Positions 41,217 to 49,781 of a DNA stretch of 64,000 nt are shown piece after piece (the first letter of the stretch is position 1; every line of letters starts with the position of its first letter). Origin of the DNA: Polaribacter batillariae (GTDB lineage Bacteria; Bacteroidota; Bacteroidia; Flavobacteriales; Flavobacteriaceae). Made by a program: the position numbers and the translations under genes. The DNA lies in assembly GCF_017498485.1 (NCBI RefSeq), contig NZ_CP071795.1, forward strand, positions 3,268,501-3,332,500. Reading direction: 5' to 3'. The notes under the pieces are model-generated. The model worked only from the letters and a program-made list of their open reading frames with translations, made no database searches and had not been told where the DNA came from.

Positions 41217-42860
41217 ATGAAACATTTAAAATTTTTTGTTTTTCTGTGCATCTTAACGTTTACTGTTTCTTGCGGTCAACAGAAAAAATACATTCAATAT
41301 AAAATTAAAAAAGGAGAAACGATTACAGAAATTGCTAAGAAATTAGATATGTCTGCAAGAGATTTGTATCGTTTAAATCCAGATGTAAATAAAAAACCGA
41401 AAGAAAATACGGTAATTATTATTCCTAATAAAAAGATGAAAGATCTTAAAAATGGAACGACTAAAAATGAAAATATTACCGAAAAAGATACAAATAAGAA
41501 CGAGCATAAAAAGGATGAAAATACTGTAAATACAGAGGTAATTACAGATAAAGAAGTTAAAAGAAGTAAATTAATTGAAGAATTAGAAAAAAAATATAAA
41601 ATCCATGAAGTAAAAAAAGGAGATACTTTTTACAGCTTAACAAGATTTTACGATGTTTCTAAAGAAGATTTAATTGCTTTAAACCCCGAATTGTCTAATG
41701 GTTTAAAACTACAACAAATTATTAAAATTAAACCTTTAGAAGAAGTTTTTGATGAAGAAGATTATTTGTATGAAGATAAAATTAAAGAAGACATTTCTAT
41801 TAAAGCAGCCTTAATGTTGCCTTTTAGAGCAAGCGAATTAGATACATTAACGCAAACTCAAATTTTTGGAAACAGTAAATTAGCAAACATCGTAACCGAG
41901 TTTTATATGGGGGCAGAAATTGCTATAGATTCTTTAAGAAAACAAGGTATAAACATTCAATTAGATGTTTTTGATACAGGAGCTAACAGTACTAAGATTA
42001 GAAATATTGTAGCAGAAAAAGATTTAGATGATAACGATGTTATTATTGGCCCTTTGTATTCTGAGGAAGCTACGTTTTTAGCAGGGAAAGTAAAAACTCC
42101 AATAATTTTTCCTTTTTATTCCAAAAAGCAATCTACATTTACTTCAAAAAGAATCGTAAAAACGTCACCTAATAAAGAGTTATTTAGAGAGAAATTACTA
42201 AAATATATCAAAGAAAATTTTCACGATGGAAATATTATTTTGGTAGGCGATGGAAAAGCAACTTCTAATTTTAATACCAATCAAATTCAAAGAGAATTAG
42301 CAACACACGATTCTATAAACTCTATAACTGTTATAACTCCTCAAAAAGGTTATATTAAAAGAAGTAAGTTTACAGATGTTTTAAAACCAAATATGAAAAA
42401 CCTAGTGGTTTTAACTACAGACGATAACGTAATTGTGGCAAGTGCTATTAACAGTTTAATTAGCTTGCCAGAAGATGTAACTGTTCAAGTTTTTACCTTC
42501 GATAAGGTAAGTGCTTTTAATAAAATAGACAATTTTAAACTTGCAAAAATAGGTTTTACCTATGTAAGTGACGAGTTTGTTAGAGAAGATTCTTTTAAGT
42601 CTAAAAACTTTTACAACAAGTATTTGCAAAAAAATGGCGTTTTACCATCTTATTATGCAACTCGAGGTTTTGATGTTACTTACGATGTTTTAATACGTTT
42701 GGCATCCGGAAAAAGTTTAAAATCTACTTTTGATGATGGCTATTCTTACAGAGTAGAAAGCAAGTTCGATTATACAAGCAAAATGTTTAAGACCTCAGAA
42801 AACAAAGGGTTGTTTATTGTTAAATACAATCCAGATTTAACTTTAACAAGAGTAGATTAA
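41217..42860 (+). CDS. LysM-domain lipoprotein with a periplasmic-binding-like domain
   Basis: The protein has about 547 residues. A lipoprotein signal ends at Cys19 (FTVSC). Two LysM domains follow (YKIKKGETITEIAKKL at ~25-70 and HEVKKGDTFYSLTRFY at ~130-175), then a C-terminal domain of ~350 residues with the fold pattern of type-I periplasmic-binding proteins (KAALMLPFRASE, NDVIIGPLYSEEATFLAGKV). LysM domains bind peptidoglycan. The C-terminal domain may sense or regulate a cell-wall enzyme, as LpoA-like proteins do, but that is inference. An earlier ATG at 41202 lies inside guaA and would spoil the signal peptide. Confidence 0.8.
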   Translation: MKHLKFFVFLCILTFTVSCGQQKKYIQYKIKKGETITEIAKKLDMSARDLYRLNPDVNKKPKENTVIIIPNKKMKDLKNGTTKNENITEKDTNKNEHKKDENTVNTEVITDKEVKRSKLIEELEKKYKIHEVKKGDTFYSLTRFYDVSKEDLIALNPELSNGLKLQQIIKIKPLEEVFDEEDYLYEDKIKEDISIKAALMLPFRASELDTLTQTQIFGNSKLANIVTEFYMGAEIAIDSLRKQGINIQLDVFDTGANSTKIRNIVAEKDLDDNDVIIGPLYSEEATFLAGKVKTPIIFPFYSKKQSTFTSKRIVKTSPNKELFREKLLKYIKENFHDGNIILVGDGKATSNFNTNQIQRELATHDSINSITVITPQKGYIKRSKFTDVLKPNMKNLVVLTTDDNVIVASAINSLISLPEDVTVQVFTFDKVSAFNKIDNFKLAKIGFTYVSDEFVREDSFKSKNFYNKYLQKNGVLPSYYATRGFDVTYDVLIRLASGKSLKSTFDDGYSYRVESKFDYTSKMFKTSENKGLFIVKYNPDLTLTRVD

Positions 42861-42944
42861 TAAGATAAAAGGCAAATAATACCAATTTAATCGAAAAGAA
42901 TTCCTCGAAAATAGTTGATTCAAAAAAATCGTTATCAGACATAA

Positions 42945-42974
42945 AAAAGCTTCATTATTTCTAATGAAGCTTTT
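42945..42974 (-). terminator. Terminator of the tRNA-Gly transcript
   Basis: AAAAGCTTCATTA (42945-42957) and TAATGAAGCTTTT (42962-42974) form a perfect 13-bp stem with a TTTC loop. On the minus strand it begins three bases beyond the tRNA end and finishes in a T run. It could also stop transcription coming from the LysM gene on the plus strand. Confidence 0.85.
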
Positions 42975-42976
42975 AG

Positions 42977-43049
42977 AGCGAAAGACCAGGTTCGAACTGG
43001 CGACATTCAGCTTGGAAGGCTGACGCTCTACCAACTGAGCTACTTTCGC
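42977..43049 (-). tRNA. tRNA-Gly (anticodon TCC)
   Basis: On the minus strand the 73-base sequence folds as a normal tRNA. The acceptor stem GCGAAAG pairs with CTTTCGC, and the D arm contains AGCTCAGTTGGTAGAGC. The anticodon arm TCAGC-CTTCCAA-GCTGA has anticodon TCC, and the T arm contains GTTCGAAC. The discriminator base is T, as expected for bacterial tRNA-Gly. The CCA end is not encoded. Confidence 0.96.
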
Positions 43050-43263
43050 ATGGTAAAGAGTTGCAAATATAAAATCATTTTTTAGTTCTGCAATGTTTTT
43101 TTTATTAAAAAATGCTAAAATAAACTCATTTTTCAAATGTATTTTATACTAAATTAGTTAGGTGTAAATTTTATAATTTTTTTTATTTTAGAATGTAAGG
43201 AATCTACAAATTAGCTACTAAAATAACTACGTATCTTATCAAACTGAAAAATAGAATTATATT

Positions 43264-44142
43264 ATGAAAACATCCACTTTTTTATTACTGCTTTTTACGG
43301 TTACTTTTTCGATACATTCTCAAAATAGAGAAGTAAAAATTGCTTCAGAAAAAATTACCGAGAATATTTACATGTTAAAAGGACAAGGTGGAAACATAGG
43401 ACTTTTTGTAGGAGAAGATGCTGTTTTTATGATCGACGATCAATTTGCACCTTTAACACCTAAAATCTTAAACGCAATTAAAAAAATTACAAGCCAACCT
43501 GTGCAGTATTTGGTAAACTCTCATTGGCATGGAGACCATACAGGAGGAAATAAAAATATGCAAAAAGAAGGGGCTATAATTGTGGCACACGATAATGTAA
43601 GAAAAAGAATGAGTACAGATACTACTATAAGAGGAAGAATAAAAAAAGCATCGCCAAAAGAAGCGCTACCAATCATTACGTTTTCAGATAATTTAATGTT
43701 GCACATAAATAACGACGATGTTTTAGTTTCTCATGTACACAATGCGCATACAGATGGAGATGCCATTATTTATTTTACAGCCAATAATGTGGTTCATATG
43801 GGAGATACCTATTTTCAAGGAAAATTTCCTTACATAGATTTAAACTCTGGAGGAAACGTAAATGGATTTATTGCAGCTGCAGAAAAAGTAATTTTATTGG
43901 CAGACAATCACACCAAAATAATTCCTGGACATGGAAACCTTTCTAACAGAGAAGAATTAATTGCTTATAAAAATATGTTGGTCGATTTAAGAGAGAAAAT
44001 ACAATTAGAAATCGACAAAGGAAAAACGTTAGAAGAAGTAAAAGCAAATAACGAAATTACTAAAAAATACAGTGCTTTTAGTGGATGGATTAACGAAGAA
44101 AAAATTAGAGTTGCTATTTATTCGAGTCTGGTAACAAAATAA
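43264..44142 (+). CDS. Periplasmic metallo-beta-lactamase-fold hydrolase
   Basis: The 292-residue protein has a signal peptide (FLLLLFTVTFSIHS) and a full MBL-fold metal site: NSHWHGDHTGGN (~85), a further His in HVHNAHTDGD (~160), Asp in MGDTYFQGKFP, and His in IIPGHGNLS. The Cys of B1/B2 beta-lactamases is absent, so antibiotic hydrolysis should not be assumed. Close relatives are annotated as general or quinoprotein-relay-type hydrolases. It stands alone between the tRNA and the copper cluster, and its substrate is unknown. Confidence 0.82.
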   Translation: MKTSTFLLLLFTVTFSIHSQNREVKIASEKITENIYMLKGQGGNIGLFVGEDAVFMIDDQFAPLTPKILNAIKKITSQPVQYLVNSHWHGDHTGGNKNMQKEGAIIVAHDNVRKRMSTDTTIRGRIKKASPKEALPIITFSDNLMLHINNDDVLVSHVHNAHTDGDAIIYFTANNVVHMGDTYFQGKFPYIDLNSGGNVNGFIAAAEKVILLADNHTKIIPGHGNLSNREELIAYKNMLVDLREKIQLEIDKGKTLEEVKANNEITKKYSAFSGWINEEKIRVAIYSSLVTK

Positions 44143-44193
44143 AGTACCCTGCCATTACAATAATTTATAAGTTAAATTTAACATTAATAGAAA

Positions 44194-44221
44194 GTTGGTT
44201 TTCTTATTTTTGATTAACTTT
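44194..44221 (+). promoter_or_regulatory. Promoter of the copper cluster (TTG-N17-TAACTTTG)
   Basis: TTG at 44194-44196 and TAACTTTG at 44214-44221 have 17-base spacing. A second overlapping box, TATTTTTG, is at 44204-44211. The first gene starts 10 bases downstream at 44232. No metal-regulator operator could be recognised. Confidence 0.55.
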
Positions 44222-44231
44222 GTAGTGTATT

Positions 44232-44657
44232 ATGAAAATAGTTTTCCATAAAATATTAGCTGTTTTAATGTCGTTTGTAGTGTTGTTTTCTACAACTTCA
44301 TTTGCTATCACAAAACATTTTTGTGGAGATACTCTTGTAGATACTTCCGTTTTTAGTGAAGCCTCTTCTTGTGGTATGGAAAGTCAAAAAGTAATTTCAA
44401 AAACCACTTCTAGTTGTTCAACCATTAAAAAAGATTGTTGTAAAAACGAACAACAATTAATTAATGGTCAAGATGAAATCATACAATTGCAAGTTGATAA
44501 AATTTCTCTAAATCAACAGTTATTTGTAGCTTCATTTATTTACACTTACATTCATCTTTTTAAAGGTTTAGATAGCAATACAACTTCTTATTCAGCTTAC
44601 AAACCACCACTCGTCATTAAAGAAATTTTTAAGATTGACGAGACTTACTTAATTTGA
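44232..44657 (+). CDS. HYC_CC_PP-type small exported cysteine protein
   Basis: This 141-residue protein has an N-terminal signal or membrane segment (ILAVLMSFVVLFSTTSFA). It shows the three spaced motifs of the Bacteroidota HYC_CC_PP family: KHFCGD (Phe instead of Tyr), DCCKNE, and YKPPL near the C-terminus. Its molecular role is not established. Position at the head of a cus operon and the paired cysteines suggest periplasmic copper or silver binding. It is probably transcribed with cusA, which starts 111 bases later. Confidence 0.7.
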   Translation: MKIVFHKILAVLMSFVVLFSTTSFAITKHFCGDTLVDTSVFSEASSCGMESQKVISKTTSSCSTIKKDCCKNEQQLINGQDEIIQLQVDKISLNQQLFVASFIYTYIHLFKGLDSNTTSYSAYKPPLVIKEIFKIDETYLI

Positions 44658-44768
44658 TTTTTTTAAACAATAGACTGTAATATCCTATGACTATAATGTT
44701 ATAAGGGTAACTTGTTGTATTCGGTGTTTTTCTCACACCAATGTCTAACTGTTTAATCATCAAAACTA

Positions 44769-47700
44769 ATGCTAAATAAAAGCATCAAATTTTTAATAGA
44801 AAATAAACTCGTAGCAGTTTTGCTACTCTTACTTTTTGTGGGTTGGGGAACCGCAAATGCTCCTTTCAATTGGGAAACTCCATTTTTACCTAACAACCCT
44901 GTTGCTGTAGATGCCATTCCAGATATTGGCGAAAATCAACAGATTGTATTTACAAAATGGGAGGGACGTTCGCCACAAGATATAGAAGATCAAATAACCT
45001 ATCCTTTAACAACTTCTTTATTAGGAATTCCAGGAGTAAAAACAATTAGAAGTTCTTCTATGTTTGGCTTTTCGAGTATCTACATTATTTTCGAAGAAGA
45101 TATCGAGTTTTACTGGAGTAGAAGTAGAATTTTAGAAAAACTAAATTCATTACCTAACAACTTATTACCAGAAGGTGTAAACCCTTCTTTGGGCCAGATG
45201 CCACAGGGTTAGGACAAATTTTTTGGTACACTTTAGAGGGGCGTGACGAAAAAGGAAATGTAACAGGTGGTTGGGACTTACAAGAATTGCGTAGCATACA
45301 AGATTACTATGTAAAATACGGTTTATCATCTGCAAGTGGTGTTTCTGAAGTGGCTTCTATTGGAGGTTACGTTCAGGAGTATCAAATAGATGTAAATCCA
45401 GAATTAATGCGACAATACAATATTGGTTTACAGCAAGTTGTAAAAGCGGTTAAAAGTAGCAATCAAGATATTGGAGCACAAACTTTAGAAATTAATCAGG
45501 CAGAATATTTAGTACGTGGATTAGGCTATTTAAAATCGATCGAAGATATAGAAAACGCTGTGGTTACTTCCGAAGACTTTACAGCCATTAAAATAAAAGA
45601 CATTGCTAAAGTTTCGTTAGGACCAGCAACAAGAAGAGGAATTTTAGATAAAGAAGGCGCAGAAGTAGTTGGGGGAGTTGTAGTTGCAAGATATGGTGCA
45701 AACCCTATGGAAGTTATTACCAATGTAAAAAACCAAATCGAAGAATTAAAAGGAGGTTTGCCCACTAAAGTTTTGGCAGACGGAAGAACTTCTCAATTAA
45801 CAATTGTTCCTTTTTACGATAGAACAGAACTAATTCAAGAAACCTTAGGAACGCTAAATGAAGCATTAACGTTAGAAATTCTTATTACTATTTTGGTAAT
45901 TATTGTAATGGTTTTTAACCTTCGAGCTTCTATTTTAATATCGGGCTTATTACCTGTTGCTGTTTTAATGGTTTTTATTACGATGAAACTGTTTCATGTC
46001 GATGCAAATATTGTGGCACTTTCGGGAATTGCAATCGCGATAGGAACCATGGTAGATGTTGGTGTAATTCTTGCCGAAAATATGATTCGTCATTTAGATG
46101 ATAAAAAACTACAAATACGTAAAGATGTTACAAAATACACTACAAACGAGATTATTTACAATGCAACTTCCGAAGTTTCTGGAGCCATTTTAACAGCCGT
46201 TTTAACAACAATTATTAGTTTTGTACCTGTATTTACAATGATTGGTGCAGAGGGCAAACTATTTAGACCTTTGGCGTTTACCAAAACAATGGCCTTGTCT
46301 GCATCTTTGGTTATTGCTTTGTTTTTAATACCACCATTTGCGGCATATTTATTTAGAAAAACAACCCTTAAAAAAACATTTAAATACATTATAAATGGAG
46401 CTTTAATAGTTGCTGGTGTTGTAATTGTAAGTAGTGGTTATTGGTTAGGAATTGTTTTAATCGCTTTTGGCATTAATGGTGTATTTGCAGCTTTAGGAAA
46501 GTTAAATAAGAAAAATAGCAACCTTATTAATATTATAATCTCTTGTGTAGCCATTATATTTTTGCTTGCAGAATATTGGAGACCACTAGGTTTTAACAGA
46601 AGTATTTTTATCAATTTAATTTTTGTAGCCATTATTTGTTTCGGAATTTTAGGAATATTTTCCGTTTTTAGAAGGTATTATTCGCAAATTTTAAAATGGG
46701 CTTTAGCGAATAAAATATTGTTTTTAATGATTCCTACAGCAGTTCTTATTTCTGGAGGTTGGATTTTAAACAACACCGGAAAAGAATTTATGCCATCTTT
46801 AAATGAAGGTTCTTTTTTACTAATGCCAACCTCGTTACCACACTCTGGCGTTGCAGAAAACAAACGTGTTTTACAACAATTAGATATGGCAGTTGCAACC
46901 ATTCCAGAAATTGAAACTGTGGTTGGAAAAGCAGGGAGAACAGAATCTGCTTTAGATCCTGCGCCTTTATCGATGTACGAAAACATCATTCAGTACAAAC
47001 CAGAATATATGCGCAATTCAGAAGGAAAAAGACAGCGTTACAAAGTAAATGATAACGGATTGTTCGAATTGAAAGATGGTAGTTTTATCGCAAATCCAAA
47101 CAATTCAGAAAATGCCACCATAAGTACAATCGAAAGGTCTCAATTAATTGAAGACGATAATGGCGAGTATTACCGCAATTGGCGACCAGAAATTAATTCT
47201 CCAAACGATATTTGGAACGAAATTGTAAAAGTTACCAAATTACCAGGCGTTACTTCTGCCCCAAAATTACAGCCGATAGAAACCAGGTTGGTAATGTTGC
47301 AAACAGGAATGCGTGCGCCTATGGGAATAAAAGTAAAAGGGCAAGATTTAAAACAAATCGAAGCTTTTGGTTTGCAATTAGAAAACTATTTAAAACAAGT
47401 AGAAGGTGTTAAAGTAGAAGCTGTTTTTGCAGATAGAATTGTAGGCAAACCGTATTTATTAATAGATATCGATAGAGAAAAAATAGCGCGTTACGGTATT
47501 TCTGTTGAAGATGTACAAAATGTTTTAAAAGTCGCAGTTGGTGGCATGCAATTATCGCAAACGGTAGAAGGAAGAGAACGTTATGGAATTCGAGTGCGTT
47601 ACCCAAGAGAATTGCGTAACAACCCAGAATCGATAAAAGACATTTACATTCCTGTTGAAAAAGGAAACCCTGTTCCTTTGGCTGAATTGGCAACGATAAG

Positions 47701-48541
47701 ATACGAGCAAGGACCACAAGTTATAAAAAGTGAAGATACTTTTTTAGTTGGTTATGTTCTGTTTGATAAATTAGATGGTTTTGCAGAAGTCGATGTTGTT
47801 GAAAATGCACAAGCTTTATTTCAACAAAAAATAGATTCTGGAGAATTAACAGTTCCCAAAGGAATTAGCTATAAGTTTACAGGAACCTATGAGAATCAAT
47901 TAAGAGCAGAAAAAACGTTGTCTGTTGTAATTCCATTAGCATTGGCTATTATTTTCTTGATTTTGTATTTTCAGTTCAAATCAGTAGCAACTTCATTAAT
48001 GGTTTTTACAGGAATTGCAGTAGCATTTGCAGGAGGTTTTATTATGATTTGGTTGTATGGCCAAGATTGGTTTTTCAATTTTAACTTCTTTGGAGAAAAT
48101 ATGAGAGATTTATTCAACATAAAAACCATTAATTTAAGTGTGGCAGTTTGGGTTGGTTTTATAGCGTTATTTGGCATTGCAACAGACGATGGTGTAGTAA
48201 TGGCAACCTATTTAACACAAACCTTTAATCGCGATAAACCTGTTGATAAAGAAGGGGTTAGAATTTCTGCTTTGCAAGCTGCCGAAAAACGTATTCGCCC
48301 TTGTTTAATGACCACAGTCACCACCATTTTGGCATTGTTGCCCGTTTTAACATCCACAGGAAAAGGAAGTGATATTATGATTCCGATGGCAATTCCCATT
48401 TTTGGAGGTATGGTTATAGACATTACGTCGTACTTTATTGTGCCGGTTTTATATAGTTGGAGAGAAGAATTTCTTTTAAAAAGAATAGAAAAAAAAGGGC
48501 ATAAAAAAGAAAATCAAGAACCAAGACAAATTGTAAATTAA
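44769..48541 (+). pseudogene. cusA: CusA copper/silver RND efflux pump, interrupted by a -1 frameshift
   Basis: The gene encodes a heavy-metal RND transporter of about 1257 residues in two frames. The first runs from ATG 44769 to a TAG at 45210-45212. The second continues from just before that point to 48541. The break falls in a conserved segment that should read LGPDATGLGQ. One base missing from the C run at 45194-45195 explains it. Recognisable parts are VDAIPDIGENQQIVFTKWEGRSP, the first transmembrane block with GIAIAIGTMVDVGVI, and the second block with LFGIATDDGV. It is longer than E. coli CusA, with extra hydrophobic segments after TM6 and a ~70-residue periplasmic insert. CusA drives Cu(I)/Ag(I) export with CusB and the TolC-type partner. 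Confidence 0.85.
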
Positions 48542-48542
48542 A

Positions 48543-49778
48543 ATGAAAAATATAGATAAAAAATTTCAGGTAATCTTTGCTTTATGCTGTCTTTTCTTCG
48601 TTTTTAATATGCAGAGTCAAGACCTACAAAGTTATGTAGAAGAAGCCATGGCAAACAATCCAATAATTCAAAAATTCGAATTACAATACAAAAGAGTTTC
48701 CGAAAAAATAAACGAAGCAAACACAATTCCGAATACCGAATTTGGCGCAGGATATTTTGCGAGTGAACCAGAAACCAGAACAGGCGCACAACGTTTTAAA
48801 ATATCTGTAAAACAAATGTTGCCTTGGTTTGGTACCATTACTTCAAGAGAAAACTATATTTCTTCTGTGGCAGATGCTACTTTCGAAGAGGTTGTTATTG
48901 CGAAACGAAAACTAATTGCCTCTGTTTCGCAATCGTACTATAATTTGTACGAGAATAAAGCAAAGCAAAAAGTACTAGAAGAAAATATAAAACTTCTTAA
49001 AACTTACGAAATATTAGCGCTAACGTCTCTTGAAGTTGGTAAAGCATCTGCTGTAGATGTTTTAAAATTGCAAATGCGCCAAAATGAAATTACACAACTA
49101 AAAGAGGTGCTGCAACAAAGATTTTTAGCCGAACAAACAGCATTTAATAAGTTGTTAAACCGAGATAAAAAGATTGTGGTAAATGTGGTAAGTGATTTGA
49201 CTATTCCTACCGAAAATTTTGAAATCGATGCAGCTAATTTGGCGGTGCATCCAGAATTGTTAAAGTACGATAAATTGTATCGATCTATAGAAAAATCCGA
49301 ATTGTTAAATCAAAAAGAAAGTAGTCCTATGATTGGTTTTGGGTTAGATTATATCAATGTTTCTGAAAGACCAAATATGAATTTTACTGATAATGGAAAA
49401 GATATTTTAATGCCAATGGTTTCTATTTCTATACCAATTTTTAACAATAGTTACAAATCTAAAACCAAACAAAACAAATTGCAACAGCAAGAGATTTTAG
49501 CAAAAAAACAAGACCGAAAAAATACATTAGAAACGCTTTTAGACAAGGCAATAAACAACCGTATTTCTTCAAGAATAAGTTACAAAACGCAAACTAAAAA
49601 TCTAAAACAAGCAAAAAATGCAGAAGAAATTCTAATAAAAAATTACGAAACAGGCACCATCGATTTTAACGATGTATTAGATATCCAAGAACTGCAATTA
49701 AAGTTTCAAATGAACCAAATAGAATCTGTTAAAACCTACTATGTTCAAAGTACTATAATTAATTATTTAATTCAGTAA
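48543..49778 (+). CDS. TolC-family outer-membrane efflux protein (CusC-like)
   Basis: The 411-residue protein has an N-terminal signal peptide (FALCCLFFVFNMQSQ) and two long helical repeats of the outer-membrane efflux family (QSYVEEAMANNPIIQKFE and the second repeat near 230-400). GLDYINV and the ISIPIFNNSYKSK segment are typical of metal-efflux members. No lipobox is seen, unlike E. coli CusC. It starts one base after the cusA stop and would form the exit duct of the CusCBA pump. Confidence 0.85.
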   Translation: MKNIDKKFQVIFALCCLFFVFNMQSQDLQSYVEEAMANNPIIQKFELQYKRVSEKINEANTIPNTEFGAGYFASEPETRTGAQRFKISVKQMLPWFGTITSRENYISSVADATFEEVVIAKRKLIASVSQSYYNLYENKAKQKVLEENIKLLKTYEILALTSLEVGKASAVDVLKLQMRQNEITQLKEVLQQRFLAEQTAFNKLLNRDKKIVVNVVSDLTIPTENFEIDAANLAVHPELLKYDKLYRSIEKSELLNQKESSPMIGFGLDYINVSERPNMNFTDNGKDILMPMVSISIPIFNNSYKSKTKQNKLQQQEILAKKQDRKNTLETLLDKAINNRISSRISYKTQTKNLKQAKNAEEILIKNYETGTIDFNDVLDIQELQLKFQMNQIESVKTYYVQSTIINYLIQ

Positions 49779-49781
49779 ACA

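Noticed and set aside
42843..43136. A 97-codon minus-strand frame
   Set aside because: It runs through the tRNA-Gly gene and its terminator, so it cannot be a protein-coding gene.
43264..44142. A true B1 carbapenemase
   Set aside because: The third zinc-site cysteine is missing and the HWHGDHTGGN / HNAHTDGD pattern is common in non-lactamase MBL hydrolases.
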